Source: a virus. From it: DNA of 20,233 nt. The position numbers were made by a program, and so were the translations under genes. Under the pieces are notes generated by a model, which saw nothing but the letters and a program-made list of their open reading frames with translations, had not been told where the DNA came from and searched no databases. Shown in pieces: positions 6,633 to 13,526 of this stretch (its first letter is position 1; each line of letters starts with the position of its first letter). The stretch lies in IMG/VR virus record IMGVR_UViG_3300042321_003122, positions 1 to 20,233 of that record; one strand, 5' to 3'.

Positions 6633-9383
6633 TTAGGCGAACCGATCAACCATGTCGTCCAAGTTATTCTCAATCCACGATATTCTTGCCTCGGCTACCC
6701 GCTTTAGGGCTTGTATATGCGCTTTCTCAATGTCTGATAATTGCGCTCCGTTTGCCTGAATACGGTCAACGCCAAGAATCGTGTCTAGATCTTCTTTCAT
6801 TTTCCCTACAGACCTACGCATGGTTTCCTTCAAAATTCTTCTGTCTCGGGGATTTTGGATACGGTAACCAGCCCTGAGCAATCCTTTGATTCCATTATTG
6901 GGCTCGTTGTAGTAACCCCTTGCTCCCGGGTTCGCAACCACCCCATCAGCCCACCTTTCAATATTGGCAGGTACATCTTCAACGGCAATACCTTCACGGC
7001 GACCACCGCCAAGCAAGCCGTGGTCAATAATTCCTAAGCGAACACGGTTGCCTTCTTTCACCCACATGAAGTTTCCCCCATGCCGATCCTGATTATCAAG
7101 AACCATGTCCAAAACGGCAATTCTCCCCACATCTCTCGGGTTTATTTGAGCAGCAAATGCTGCTAAACCAAGATCAGCGTCTTTCCATTCTCCCTGAACA
7201 CCATTTTCCCACTGATGGATATCCCTCATCATTATCCAACGACGAGGCATGACATCCCTACCGAAAATTGCATCATTTTTTATTACATCGCCAAGCCGTA
7301 AATGGTTTTCATCGTTACCAAACTCAAGAGCCTGAGCAGCACGCATTCCAATGTTCTCTAACATTCCATCATTCGCCCCATATGTTGAAGACTTCATAAA
7401 CCATTTTTCGCCGTTATTCTTGTCAACAACTTTCAGAACACACCAAACATCAGCATTAGCGTTGCTCTGTTTCACAAGTTCAAACTTGTATCTCCTGTTT
7501 TCAAACTTTGCACCACGCTCAAAATCTTTAAAACCGTTTTTGATGAACCCTGCTACTTCAGCATCAGTGTACTCTCTACCACGTTGAAGGTTCCCATCTT
7601 TGAACTGTCCGTCAACCACAGCATCAATAACGATTCCGTCTTGAATATCTGCAAGATTCCCGCCATCTTCATGCAATCCCTTGATGGCATCATCAAGTTT
7701 TTGTTGTCTTCCGATTTTTCTTGGTGATCTTCCTCCTGCGTCAGCATCGGGAACGATTTTGTCCTCAGGAATTGCTTCTTCGGCATCAGGTGCTGAGGGC
7801 TCAGTTGGGCGGGCTGGTGGTTGTGCGCGTGGCGGATTTTGTATTACTGGCACATTATTGTTGCCACCCGCAGCAGGAGGTCGTTGTCTGAATTCAATAC
7901 CGGCATCAATTTCAGTAATTCTCAACTCGGCAGCCGAAACACCCTCTTTTAGATTTTCTTTTTGCGCCCACATCCGCAATAAATTATCTCTGGCTTCGTC
8001 TCTTTCTCGTTCGTTACCATTCTTTTTGCTTTGCCAGTCTTTGAAGGCTTCATCAAATCCTGCTTGAGCCTGTTTGAGGAGTTGTTGGTCTTGAATTTTC
8101 TTGCCTAAAACTTCTTCTTTAGATAGGTTGCGCAAATTATTGTAAGCATTTGGCTTGTATCTTTTAACTTGTTCCTCTACTGCTTGTACTACACGCCGAT
8201 CTCTGTCTTGATCAAATTCTCTGCGCGGGTTTATGTCCCTTGCTGGGATTGGTGGTGGACCTGCTGGTCGTGCGGGTGCTTTTGGTGCGGGCTGTGGCGC
8301 TCCTGCCTGTTGTGCAAATATTTGTTGGTTAACAAAATTGCCACGAGCATTACGTTTATTGTTGTCACCGTAATAGCGACCGAACCTTCTTTCTAGTTCG
8401 GCTCTCTCTTCACCTTCAGGGAAATCTGGTTTACGCCAATACGCATCTTCGGGTAGCCCACGAAGATCACCGAAACGGTTACGAACATTGCGAATAGAAG
8501 CAGCGTCTGGAACGCTTCCACCCAACTCGTCTGCTGTTGGATTCCATGCGGGTGGATCAGGAATTGGTGTTGATGGTTTCTGTTGTTCTGGCGGTTTTGG
8601 TGCAGGTTTTCTGCGTGGCACCTTCGTCGGTTCGGGTTTAGCACTGTCAACAAAATCTGCTTCAGGCTTTCTTCTTGCTGTTCGTTTCGCGCCCTGTTGT
8701 GCTGCGGCTCGTCGTCGGCGTCGTGGAGCATTCGGTCTTGGTGGTTCACCTGTACGCGGTGCGCCGGGTTCAACTAATTCTCGTTCCATTCTTCGTCGTT
8801 CAGACTCACGAAGGTTTCCTTGTCTGCGTGAACCGCCAACAGGCATTACTCGTCCGTTTTCGTCAAGCATTCCACCCAACTGTCTACGAGGAGTAGCAGT
8901 TCGCGGATTGGCTGATGATTGCACAGGAATTCTTGGGCGTTGTCGCTGAACAGGGATTCTTGGTCGCGCCTGTTGCGGAGCCTGTCCACCCTCAAGTGCT
9001 TCAGCAATATTTCTTGCACCACGCTCAAGAAAACCTGGCTTGTTCTGACGAGCCAACATTCTTTGTACACGAGCATTGCGTCTCGCCAAACGGTCGTTTC
9101 GTTTGCGGTCATCAATGTTTTCTAAACGCTCACCGATATCAGCAATTTGATTAGCAATACGGCGTGCAACACCCCATCCGCATGAGCGACCAAATCTGTC
9201 GGTTATCTGTCCACCGTAACGGGTGCCAACTGGACAGCGCCATCCTCCGCGACGATTCGTTCCGGGAATAGAAAGACTCGGATCCCAAATCGCTCTAACG
9301 CCTTTTACTTCATAACTGAAAGTACTGGATGTCTGTTCAGATAGGAAAGTAAGAGCCTTAAAATTTACTTCGTTTTTGAGCAT
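6633..9383 (-). CDS. Tagged protein with C-terminal PI3/4-kinase/HipA-like kinase domain, 916 aa
   Basis: Residues 1-90 are the shared tag region (MLKNEVNFKALTFLSEQ, WDPSLSIPGTNRRGG, Cys50 and Cys68, IADIGERLE). An LERGARNIAEALEGG motif follows at 119-133, then a long Arg/Pro-rich linker (~135-280) with two RPRIPVQ units and one PGAPRTGE unit. Residues ~290-500 are mixed helical and charged, and 500-555 are Pro-rich again. The pre-kinase motif GNLADIQDGIVIDAV is at 575-589. The kinase-like domain has WFMKSS (Lys664), LENIG (Glu676), the catalytic loop DNQDRHGGN (Asp766-Asn771) and GIIDHG (Asp787), followed by a helical tail. The key nucleotide- and metal-binding positions look intact. The ATG directly follows the upstream stop (TAAATG), so coupled translation is likely. 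Substrate is unknown, and a structural or packaged role is inferred. Confidence 0.88.
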   Translation of the reverse strand: MLKNEVNFKALTFLSEQTSSTFSYEVKGVRAIWDPSLSIPGTNRRGGWRCPVGTRYGGQITDRFGRSCGWGVARRIANQIADIGERLENIDDRKRNDRLARRNARVQRMLARQNKPGFLERGARNIAEALEGGQAPQQARPRIPVQRQRPRIPVQSSANPRTATPRRQLGGMLDENGRVMPVGGSRRQGNLRESERRRMERELVEPGAPRTGEPPRPNAPRRRRRAAAQQGAKRTARRKPEADFVDSAKPEPTKVPRRKPAPKPPEQQKPSTPIPDPPAWNPTADELGGSVPDAASIRNVRNRFGDLRGLPEDAYWRKPDFPEGEERAELERRFGRYYGDNNKRNARGNFVNQQIFAQQAGAPQPAPKAPARPAGPPPIPARDINPRREFDQDRDRRVVQAVEEQVKRYKPNAYNNLRNLSKEEVLGKKIQDQQLLKQAQAGFDEAFKDWQSKKNGNERERDEARDNLLRMWAQKENLKEGVSAAELRITEIDAGIEFRQRPPAAGGNNNVPVIQNPPRAQPPARPTEPSAPDAEEAIPEDKIVPDADAGGRSPRKIGRQQKLDDAIKGLHEDGGNLADIQDGIVIDAVVDGQFKDGNLQRGREYTDAEVAGFIKNGFKDFERGAKFENRRYKFELVKQSNANADVWCVLKVVDKNNGEKWFMKSSTYGANDGMLENIGMRAAQALEFGNDENHLRLGDVIKNDAIFGRDVMPRRWIMMRDIHQWENGVQGEWKDADLGLAAFAAQINPRDVGRIAVLDMVLDNQDRHGGNFMWVKEGNRVRLGIIDHGLLGGGRREGIAVEDVPANIERWADGVVANPGARGYYNEPNNGIKGLLRAGYRIQNPRDRRILKETMRRSVGKMKEDLDTILGVDRIQANGAQLSDIEKAHIQALKRVAEARISWIENNLDDMVDRFA
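9124..9314 (-). repeat. 191-bp tag block, copy in the 916-aa kinase-like gene
   Basis: Aligns without gaps to 2552-2742 and 5590-5780, encoding VKGVRAIWDPS through the Cys pair to GERLE. It has more third-position changes than the other two have from each other, so it seems the most diverged copy. Confidence 0.85.
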
Positions 9384-11099
9384 TTACGATTTCTTTCGCT
9401 CTTTTGCGAGATCAGGTTTGATGAATGTTTCGTAAAGCCAGCGTGGAGCCTTCCGTGCAACACCATCTGCACCAGTGTATTCAACGAGTTCCAATGCGTC
9501 TGGAATTTTTCCACTGTCAACAGTAAATTTGAATGCGCCTTCCGATGCGTTCGCAAAATCTTCAATGTTTTTTATAATATTGTCTTTATTGCTTGACTCC
9601 GCAAGAGAGTTGATCATTCGCGGAAACTTTCGCTTCTCACCAATAGTGAAAGGGCGTGATCGTTCAATACTGATGCTCACACCGTTGGGCGCAACGAAAG
9701 CAATTTTGCTCATTGAAGGACCACCCAATAGCGCTAGGTCATCAGCACCTATGTCAGATGGAAGTTGAACTGCACGAACCATTGCACCGTCAACCATGTC
9801 AGGGTTCTCACTGAAAGAACGCAAAACCGATGATGGAACTACAGGGCGAAGAACCACGCCATCTCTGCGGATCATTCGTCCTTCGCCTCGTGGTGCACCC
9901 TTCAAAAGACTCACCGCATCAGACACAGACTTGCCGAACTTATCTTTTTGGAAAGCACCTGTTCGTGGTATTTGTGCCATGCGTTGAATTTGAATGGTGC
10001 GCGTATTGCTTGGATTTCCTTCTAATACTTCAGAAAGGTTTTCTGCTCGTGCTTGTGGAAGTCGTGTGGTTGCCCCTCGTAACGCGCGAGCGGCTAGTGC
10101 TAGTGGTCCTGGTATTTCAAACAGTTGCGCACCACAGGTTGAAAAACGGTTGTCTGTGAATCGTCCACCATATTCAAAACCGGCAGGGCATCGTGCTTGA
10201 CGCTTGCGATTAGGCTTTAGTCTGCTTAATGCGCCACCACCACCGCCGGGTACGAGTGCACCATAAACTCGTGAACGAATAGGTGATGTAAGTGGCGAAA
10301 TGTTCCCCGGTGTTAGTGCAGAACCAACGGCTTGTGCCGCTCTACCTGCCGTGCTTCCAGAACCTATAAGTCCTGCTTTCGTTTCCATATCTTCTGCATC
10401 ATCTTTACCTACACGGTATCCACCACCACGCTTTTTATATTCACGAACAAGCCAAGCATTAGCGTAAGCAGATGGGTACACGTTGAATTTCTTTTTTGCT
10501 TCTGCTTTGACCCGTGCATAAAGTTCGGGGTCTGTTGGGATATTTTCGCTCTTGAATTCTTCTCCATCGGACTTAAATGTGGAGACATTGATCGGCTTGT
10601 TTTCTTCCCGATCTCCTGTTGTTTCTGCTCGGCGTTTTCTGCGTACCGCTGAATCAATTTCTTCCGCAGACATTTTCATCGCTGTAGATTTCTTTACACA
10701 CTTAGGGTATTTCCCTGAATCTGCGTCCCCACGACCGCACGACTCAAAACCGCCACCTTTTTTCGGGCGCGAAATGTCAACCCATTCTTCTTCAAACCAT
10801 TTGCCCAAACCACCGCGCTTGGTTTCATCACCGACGAATGTTTCTGCACCGAGCCTTGACGAGCGAGACTTCAGGTAAAGTTTTGCTTTGAAGTTTAGAA
10901 GAGTTCTACTTCCGTCAAGTGGAGTTTTGCGAACATCTGATCCTTTAGTAAAAAGGAATTTTGTTTTTGCATTATCAGGGTTAAAATAAAGTTCCTCACC
11001 AGAGACAATATTCGTCCGTTTCATCGCAGTTTTCATGCGCATGGACATGCGGAGTTTTCTTGCGAAATACTCAAAGTCTTGGTTGAGATAATTACTCAT
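9384..11099 (-). CDS. DUF5872-like phage protein carrying the Cys-pair tag, 571 aa
   Basis: Residues ~66-80 (TLLNFKAKLYLKSRSS) resemble the tagged proteins' N-termini. Residues ~95-160 (GGLGKWFEEEWVDISRPKKG, Cys121, Cys134, then SAVRRKRRAE) match a family I recall as DUF5872, known from phages and other viruses but without a defined function. Residues 195-229 (RVKAEAKKKFNVYPSAYANA, then REYKKRGGGYR) often accompany it. A Gly-rich stretch (~245-290) leads to the tag, Cys304 to Cys322, in the middle of the protein. The C-terminal ~150 residues look like a mixed alpha/beta domain that I do not recognise. The ATG overlaps the preceding gene's end by 8 nt, and no strong ribosome-binding site is seen. 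A head-associated role is inferred from position and the shared tag. Confidence 0.85.
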   Translation of the reverse strand: MSNYLNQDFEYFARKLRMSMRMKTAMKRTNIVSGEELYFNPDNAKTKFLFTKGSDVRKTPLDGSRTLLNFKAKLYLKSRSSRLGAETFVGDETKRGGLGKWFEEEWVDISRPKKGGGFESCGRGDADSGKYPKCVKKSTAMKMSAEEIDSAVRRKRRAETTGDREENKPINVSTFKSDGEEFKSENIPTDPELYARVKAEAKKKFNVYPSAYANAWLVREYKKRGGGYRVGKDDAEDMETKAGLIGSGSTAGRAAQAVGSALTPGNISPLTSPIRSRVYGALVPGGGGGALSRLKPNRKRQARCPAGFEYGGRFTDNRFSTCGAQLFEIPGPLALAARALRGATTRLPQARAENLSEVLEGNPSNTRTIQIQRMAQIPRTGAFQKDKFGKSVSDAVSLLKGAPRGEGRMIRRDGVVLRPVVPSSVLRSFSENPDMVDGAMVRAVQLPSDIGADDLALLGGPSMSKIAFVAPNGVSISIERSRPFTIGEKRKFPRMINSLAESSNKDNIIKNIEDFANASEGAFKFTVDSGKIPDALELVEYTGADGVARKAPRWLYETFIKPDLAKERKKS

Positions 11100-11409
11100 T
11101 TTTTGCCGATTCTTTCGGTTCTTCAGGTTCCGCTATTTCTGCGGGCAAGGTTGTTTTCCACTTTTTAGCCAACTGCCTTAAAAGCGTAATATTTTTTTCA
11201 TCTAGCACATTGGTGCTAACACTATGATACGACATTCCAGTAGTTGCTTTTTCAATGGTGTCCCTTTGAGACAAAAACAACTCATTTGTCAAACTTGATG
11301 CGAACTTCGGGTCGGGGGCTACCACACCAAAAATGCCGTAATCACCTTCAAGAAGTACATATGGGACACCCGAAACATCGGTGCTTGGGGTCACAAGGGC
11401 GTATCTCAT
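11092..11409 (-). CDS. Small protein of unknown function, 105 aa
   Basis: The product starts MRYALVTPSTDVSGVPYVLL and appears to have a strand-rich N-terminal half, then helices and an acidic Pro/Glu-rich tail (AEIAEPEEPKESAKNE). Its ATG overlaps the stop of the kinase-like gene upstream as ATGA, and its end overlaps the next gene by 8 nt, so it is embedded in a coupled set. Its first ~40 residues have a spacing of hydrophobic, Pro and Gly residues loosely like the N-terminal extension of the 1029-aa protein (MNLVFIIKNRDNTPFMVV). That likeness is weak. No known family is recognised. Confidence 0.78.
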   Translation of the reverse strand: MRYALVTPSTDVSGVPYVLLEGDYGIFGVVAPDPKFASSLTNELFLSQRDTIEKATTGMSYHSVSTNVLDEKNITLLRQLAKKWKTTLPAEIAEPEEPKESAKNE

Positions 11410-13247
11410 ACAACACTCGCAACAAGATCTTCTAATGCTGAATCGGCTTTTGGCTTAGGTGGTTCAACAATTATGTCTGCTAACTGCTTTGGGGTCATTC
11501 CTTGCATTTCTCTTAGGCGTGACGCTGACTTCCTGATATCTGACTGCAACTTTTCTAGTTGCTCCAACCGCTCAGGGGACATCGCAAATTCGCCTATCAA
11601 ATTGCGATCCTTGACCATCTCGTCAAGTTGGCTCAAAAGGCGATCTTCCAATGAATCTGCGTCAATTTTCTGTATATCTTGCAGAACCTTTTCGGCTTCC
11701 CCAACTAGTTCGCTATGGCTTTCGGCTGATCTGCCATGGCGTGAAGTAAGTTCGTTGCCGACTGGATGATTACGAATACCTGAAGAAAATTTTTCTGCTG
11801 TATCGCTGAATTCGTAAACGCTCATCACAAAACTATGGTCAATAGGGATGGCGTCAACACCATCGGAGTTTTCCGCGAACAGAATGTTCCCACTATGCCT
11901 ATCTCCATTAGCCAAAACAATATCCATCACATGCATATGAACCAATTTTCGGCTATCAACTTTTTTCATCACTTCCGGATCAGAAGAAAGTATCTTCCCT
12001 TCGTATGAGTTATGAACTAGATCTGTAACAACACCCATAGCCGCCCTGGTGGGTGCTGCTTGAACAACTCGCAGAGAGGAGGCTGGATACCCAAATTCTT
12101 CGGTTATGGAAGTCGCAAGGACTTCATTTACAGGTTCATACCATCGGTCTGCTCCACCTTTGGTCAGTGGTGCTTTGCTATGCGGAACATTTTCATCCCA
12201 CATTGACTGTCGGGAAGCGTATTTGACACCAAACATTTGACCTGTTGACCTGTCACGGAAGCGATTCATTCCCACAACTCCGCCACCAGTCCCAAGTAAC
12301 TCAAATCGCTTTATCTCAGCAACATTGCCGTCAGAATCGTAAACATCAATATTTTCTAGGATCGCGTCAAGTACCAAAGCATCACTTATTTCATTTAGTT
12401 TTCCGCCATTCGCAATATGCTGTGAAGCCTTCTCAACTGTGTCAATGTCTTTTTTGACAGTAGGCAAATCTCTTGAAATATTTCTTCCGTTGGCATCAGC
12501 AACGCCAATCTGTGGGTCAAAGTCTTTTGCTTTGGCTATGGCGCTGTTACCTTTTCTGAACCCACTAGGCGATTTAACGGTTGGCGGTTCAGCCTTGGGG
12601 TCTTTGTTTTTATCTTTTCGTCTTTTGAATGACGCTAAAAGAAAGTTTTTTGCGTCAATAGCGGCGTCGCGTTTAATTTTTTCTGCTATCGCTTCCAACT
12701 GTTCTTTTTTCTTATCGGATACTTTCCCTCGTTTGTGAAGTGAATCGGTAGCAAAATCCAATAGTTGCGCACCGCCAGCCTTTAATAAAACCATACCGAA
12801 AAGTGTGGATTGTGTCATTGAGTCTGAACCATCCGCATACATGTAGTCCATTGTTTGCAGGGCAATCATCGCCGCTGCTTTTGAACCATTTTTTACTTTT
12901 TCTGATTTGAAAATTACCCGAGCGCCATCAATCAATTTCCCAGCCATAGAAGCCGCGCCACGGGCTGCCGATTCAGCGGAAGGTGTAAGACAGTTTGACA
13001 TTTGCATGTCGGTAAATTGGTTCGCATTCGGAGTTCCGGGCGGGCATCGGAGTTTCCCTGCGGCATCAACAATGACACCAGCGGCGCGCGCTGCTCTTAC
13101 ACCAACAGAACCTAGTTCAGGTTTATCTTTGATCGTCGGACCAAGAAAACCTTTGAACAGAAGAACATTATCTTGGACAACTTTCACCGACTGAAAATAG
13201 TCGGCTACTCTCTCGTTTGCGTCAAATGCGCGAGACGATTTGCTCAT
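11406..13247 (-). CDS. Tagged protein with PI3/4-kinase/HipA-like kinase domain, 613 aa
   Basis: The ATG at 13247 is chosen over an in-frame TTG at 13259 because GGAGGAG (13251-13257) sits just before it. Residues ~25-36 (VVQDNVLLFKGF) echo the paralogues' N-termini, and the tag follows with Cys68 and Cys86. Residues ~90-240 are mostly helical and basic. The pre-kinase motif GKLNEISDALVLDAI is at ~282-296. The kinase-like domain has a glycine-rich loop LLGTGGGVVG (~317-326), Lys342 (MFGVKYAS), Glu375 (VNEVLA), the catalytic loop NGDRHSGN (Asp449 to Asn454) and PIDHS (Asp470). It is the clearest kinase of the three and the only one with an obvious Gly-rich loop. A helical tail of ~140 residues follows. 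The stop overlaps the next gene as ATGA. Phosphorylation of a host or virion target is possible; the substrate cannot be read from the sequence. Confidence 0.88.
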   Translation of the reverse strand: MSKSSRAFDANERVADYFQSVKVVQDNVLLFKGFLGPTIKDKPELGSVGVRAARAAGVIVDAAGKLRCPPGTPNANQFTDMQMSNCLTPSAESAARGAASMAGKLIDGARVIFKSEKVKNGSKAAAMIALQTMDYMYADGSDSMTQSTLFGMVLLKAGGAQLLDFATDSLHKRGKVSDKKKEQLEAIAEKIKRDAAIDAKNFLLASFKRRKDKNKDPKAEPPTVKSPSGFRKGNSAIAKAKDFDPQIGVADANGRNISRDLPTVKKDIDTVEKASQHIANGGKLNEISDALVLDAILENIDVYDSDGNVAEIKRFELLGTGGGVVGMNRFRDRSTGQMFGVKYASRQSMWDENVPHSKAPLTKGGADRWYEPVNEVLATSITEEFGYPASSLRVVQAAPTRAAMGVVTDLVHNSYEGKILSSDPEVMKKVDSRKLVHMHVMDIVLANGDRHSGNILFAENSDGVDAIPIDHSFVMSVYEFSDTAEKFSSGIRNHPVGNELTSRHGRSAESHSELVGEAEKVLQDIQKIDADSLEDRLLSQLDEMVKDRNLIGEFAMSPERLEQLEKLQSDIRKSASRLREMQGMTPKQLADIIVEPPKPKADSALEDLVASVV

Positions 13248-13250
13248 CGT

Positions 13251-13257
13251 CTCCTCC
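13251..13257 (-). promoter_or_regulatory. Strong ribosome-binding site for the 613-aa kinase-like gene
   Basis: GGAGGAG lies 3 nt (5 nt from its GGAGG core) before the ATG at 13247 and right after the stop of the upstream gene. It decides the start against the TTG at 13259, which overlaps the site itself. It is the strongest Shine-Dalgarno sequence noticed in the left half of the gene string. Confidence 0.85.
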
Positions 13258-13259
13258 AA

Positions 13260-13526
13260 CTATTCTTTGCTGGTTTCTGTCGCTTTTGTAAGTGTGGAAA
13301 GTGGAACAACATCATCATCCTCTACTGCTTTTTTAGGAGCCTTCTTTGTTTCCACTTTTTGCTCTACGACAACTTCTTCCTGAACAGTTTCCTCTTTTAC
13401 TTCAACTTCAATAACCTCAGGAGTATCTACCACAACAACATCTGGTGTTGGCTGTATTTCTTCCTTGGTATCAAAGGTCAAGCCAGAAGTACTGACTGAA
13501 TCATTGATTTGGTTTTTCTTTTTCAC
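13260..13526 (-). CDS. Small acidic Val/Glu-rich protein, 88 aa
   Basis: The product has a basic start (MKKKNQ) and then a low-complexity acidic body rich in Val, Glu and Lys, with stretches such as VVVVDTPEVIEVEVKEE and VQEEVVVEQKVE. It has no cysteine and no membrane segment, and is probably extended or disordered. It starts with GTG, overlapping the upstream stop by 4 nt as GTGA, which suggests coupling. It ends 12 nt before the next ATG. Position between the PepSY/DUF6582-like gene and the first tagged gene suggests an assembly or accessory head role, but composition alone does not identify it. Confidence 0.72.
   Translation of the reverse strand: MKKKNQINDSVSTSGLTFDTKEEIQPTPDVVVVDTPEVIEVEVKEETVQEEVVVEQKVETKKAPKKAVEDDDVVPLSTLTKATETSKE

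Noticed and set aside
8488-8949. A 153-codon + strand reading frame
   Set aside because: Gly/Ser/Arg-rich shadow of the linker of the 916-aa protein, with no recognisable domain and no supporting context.
6633-13247. Calling the kinase-like proteins HipA toxins
   Set aside because: The DRHxxN loop is shared by HipA, PI3/4-kinase and related folds. No HipB-like antitoxin gene lies nearby, and the tag and linker plan differs from HipA, so a toxin name is not supported.
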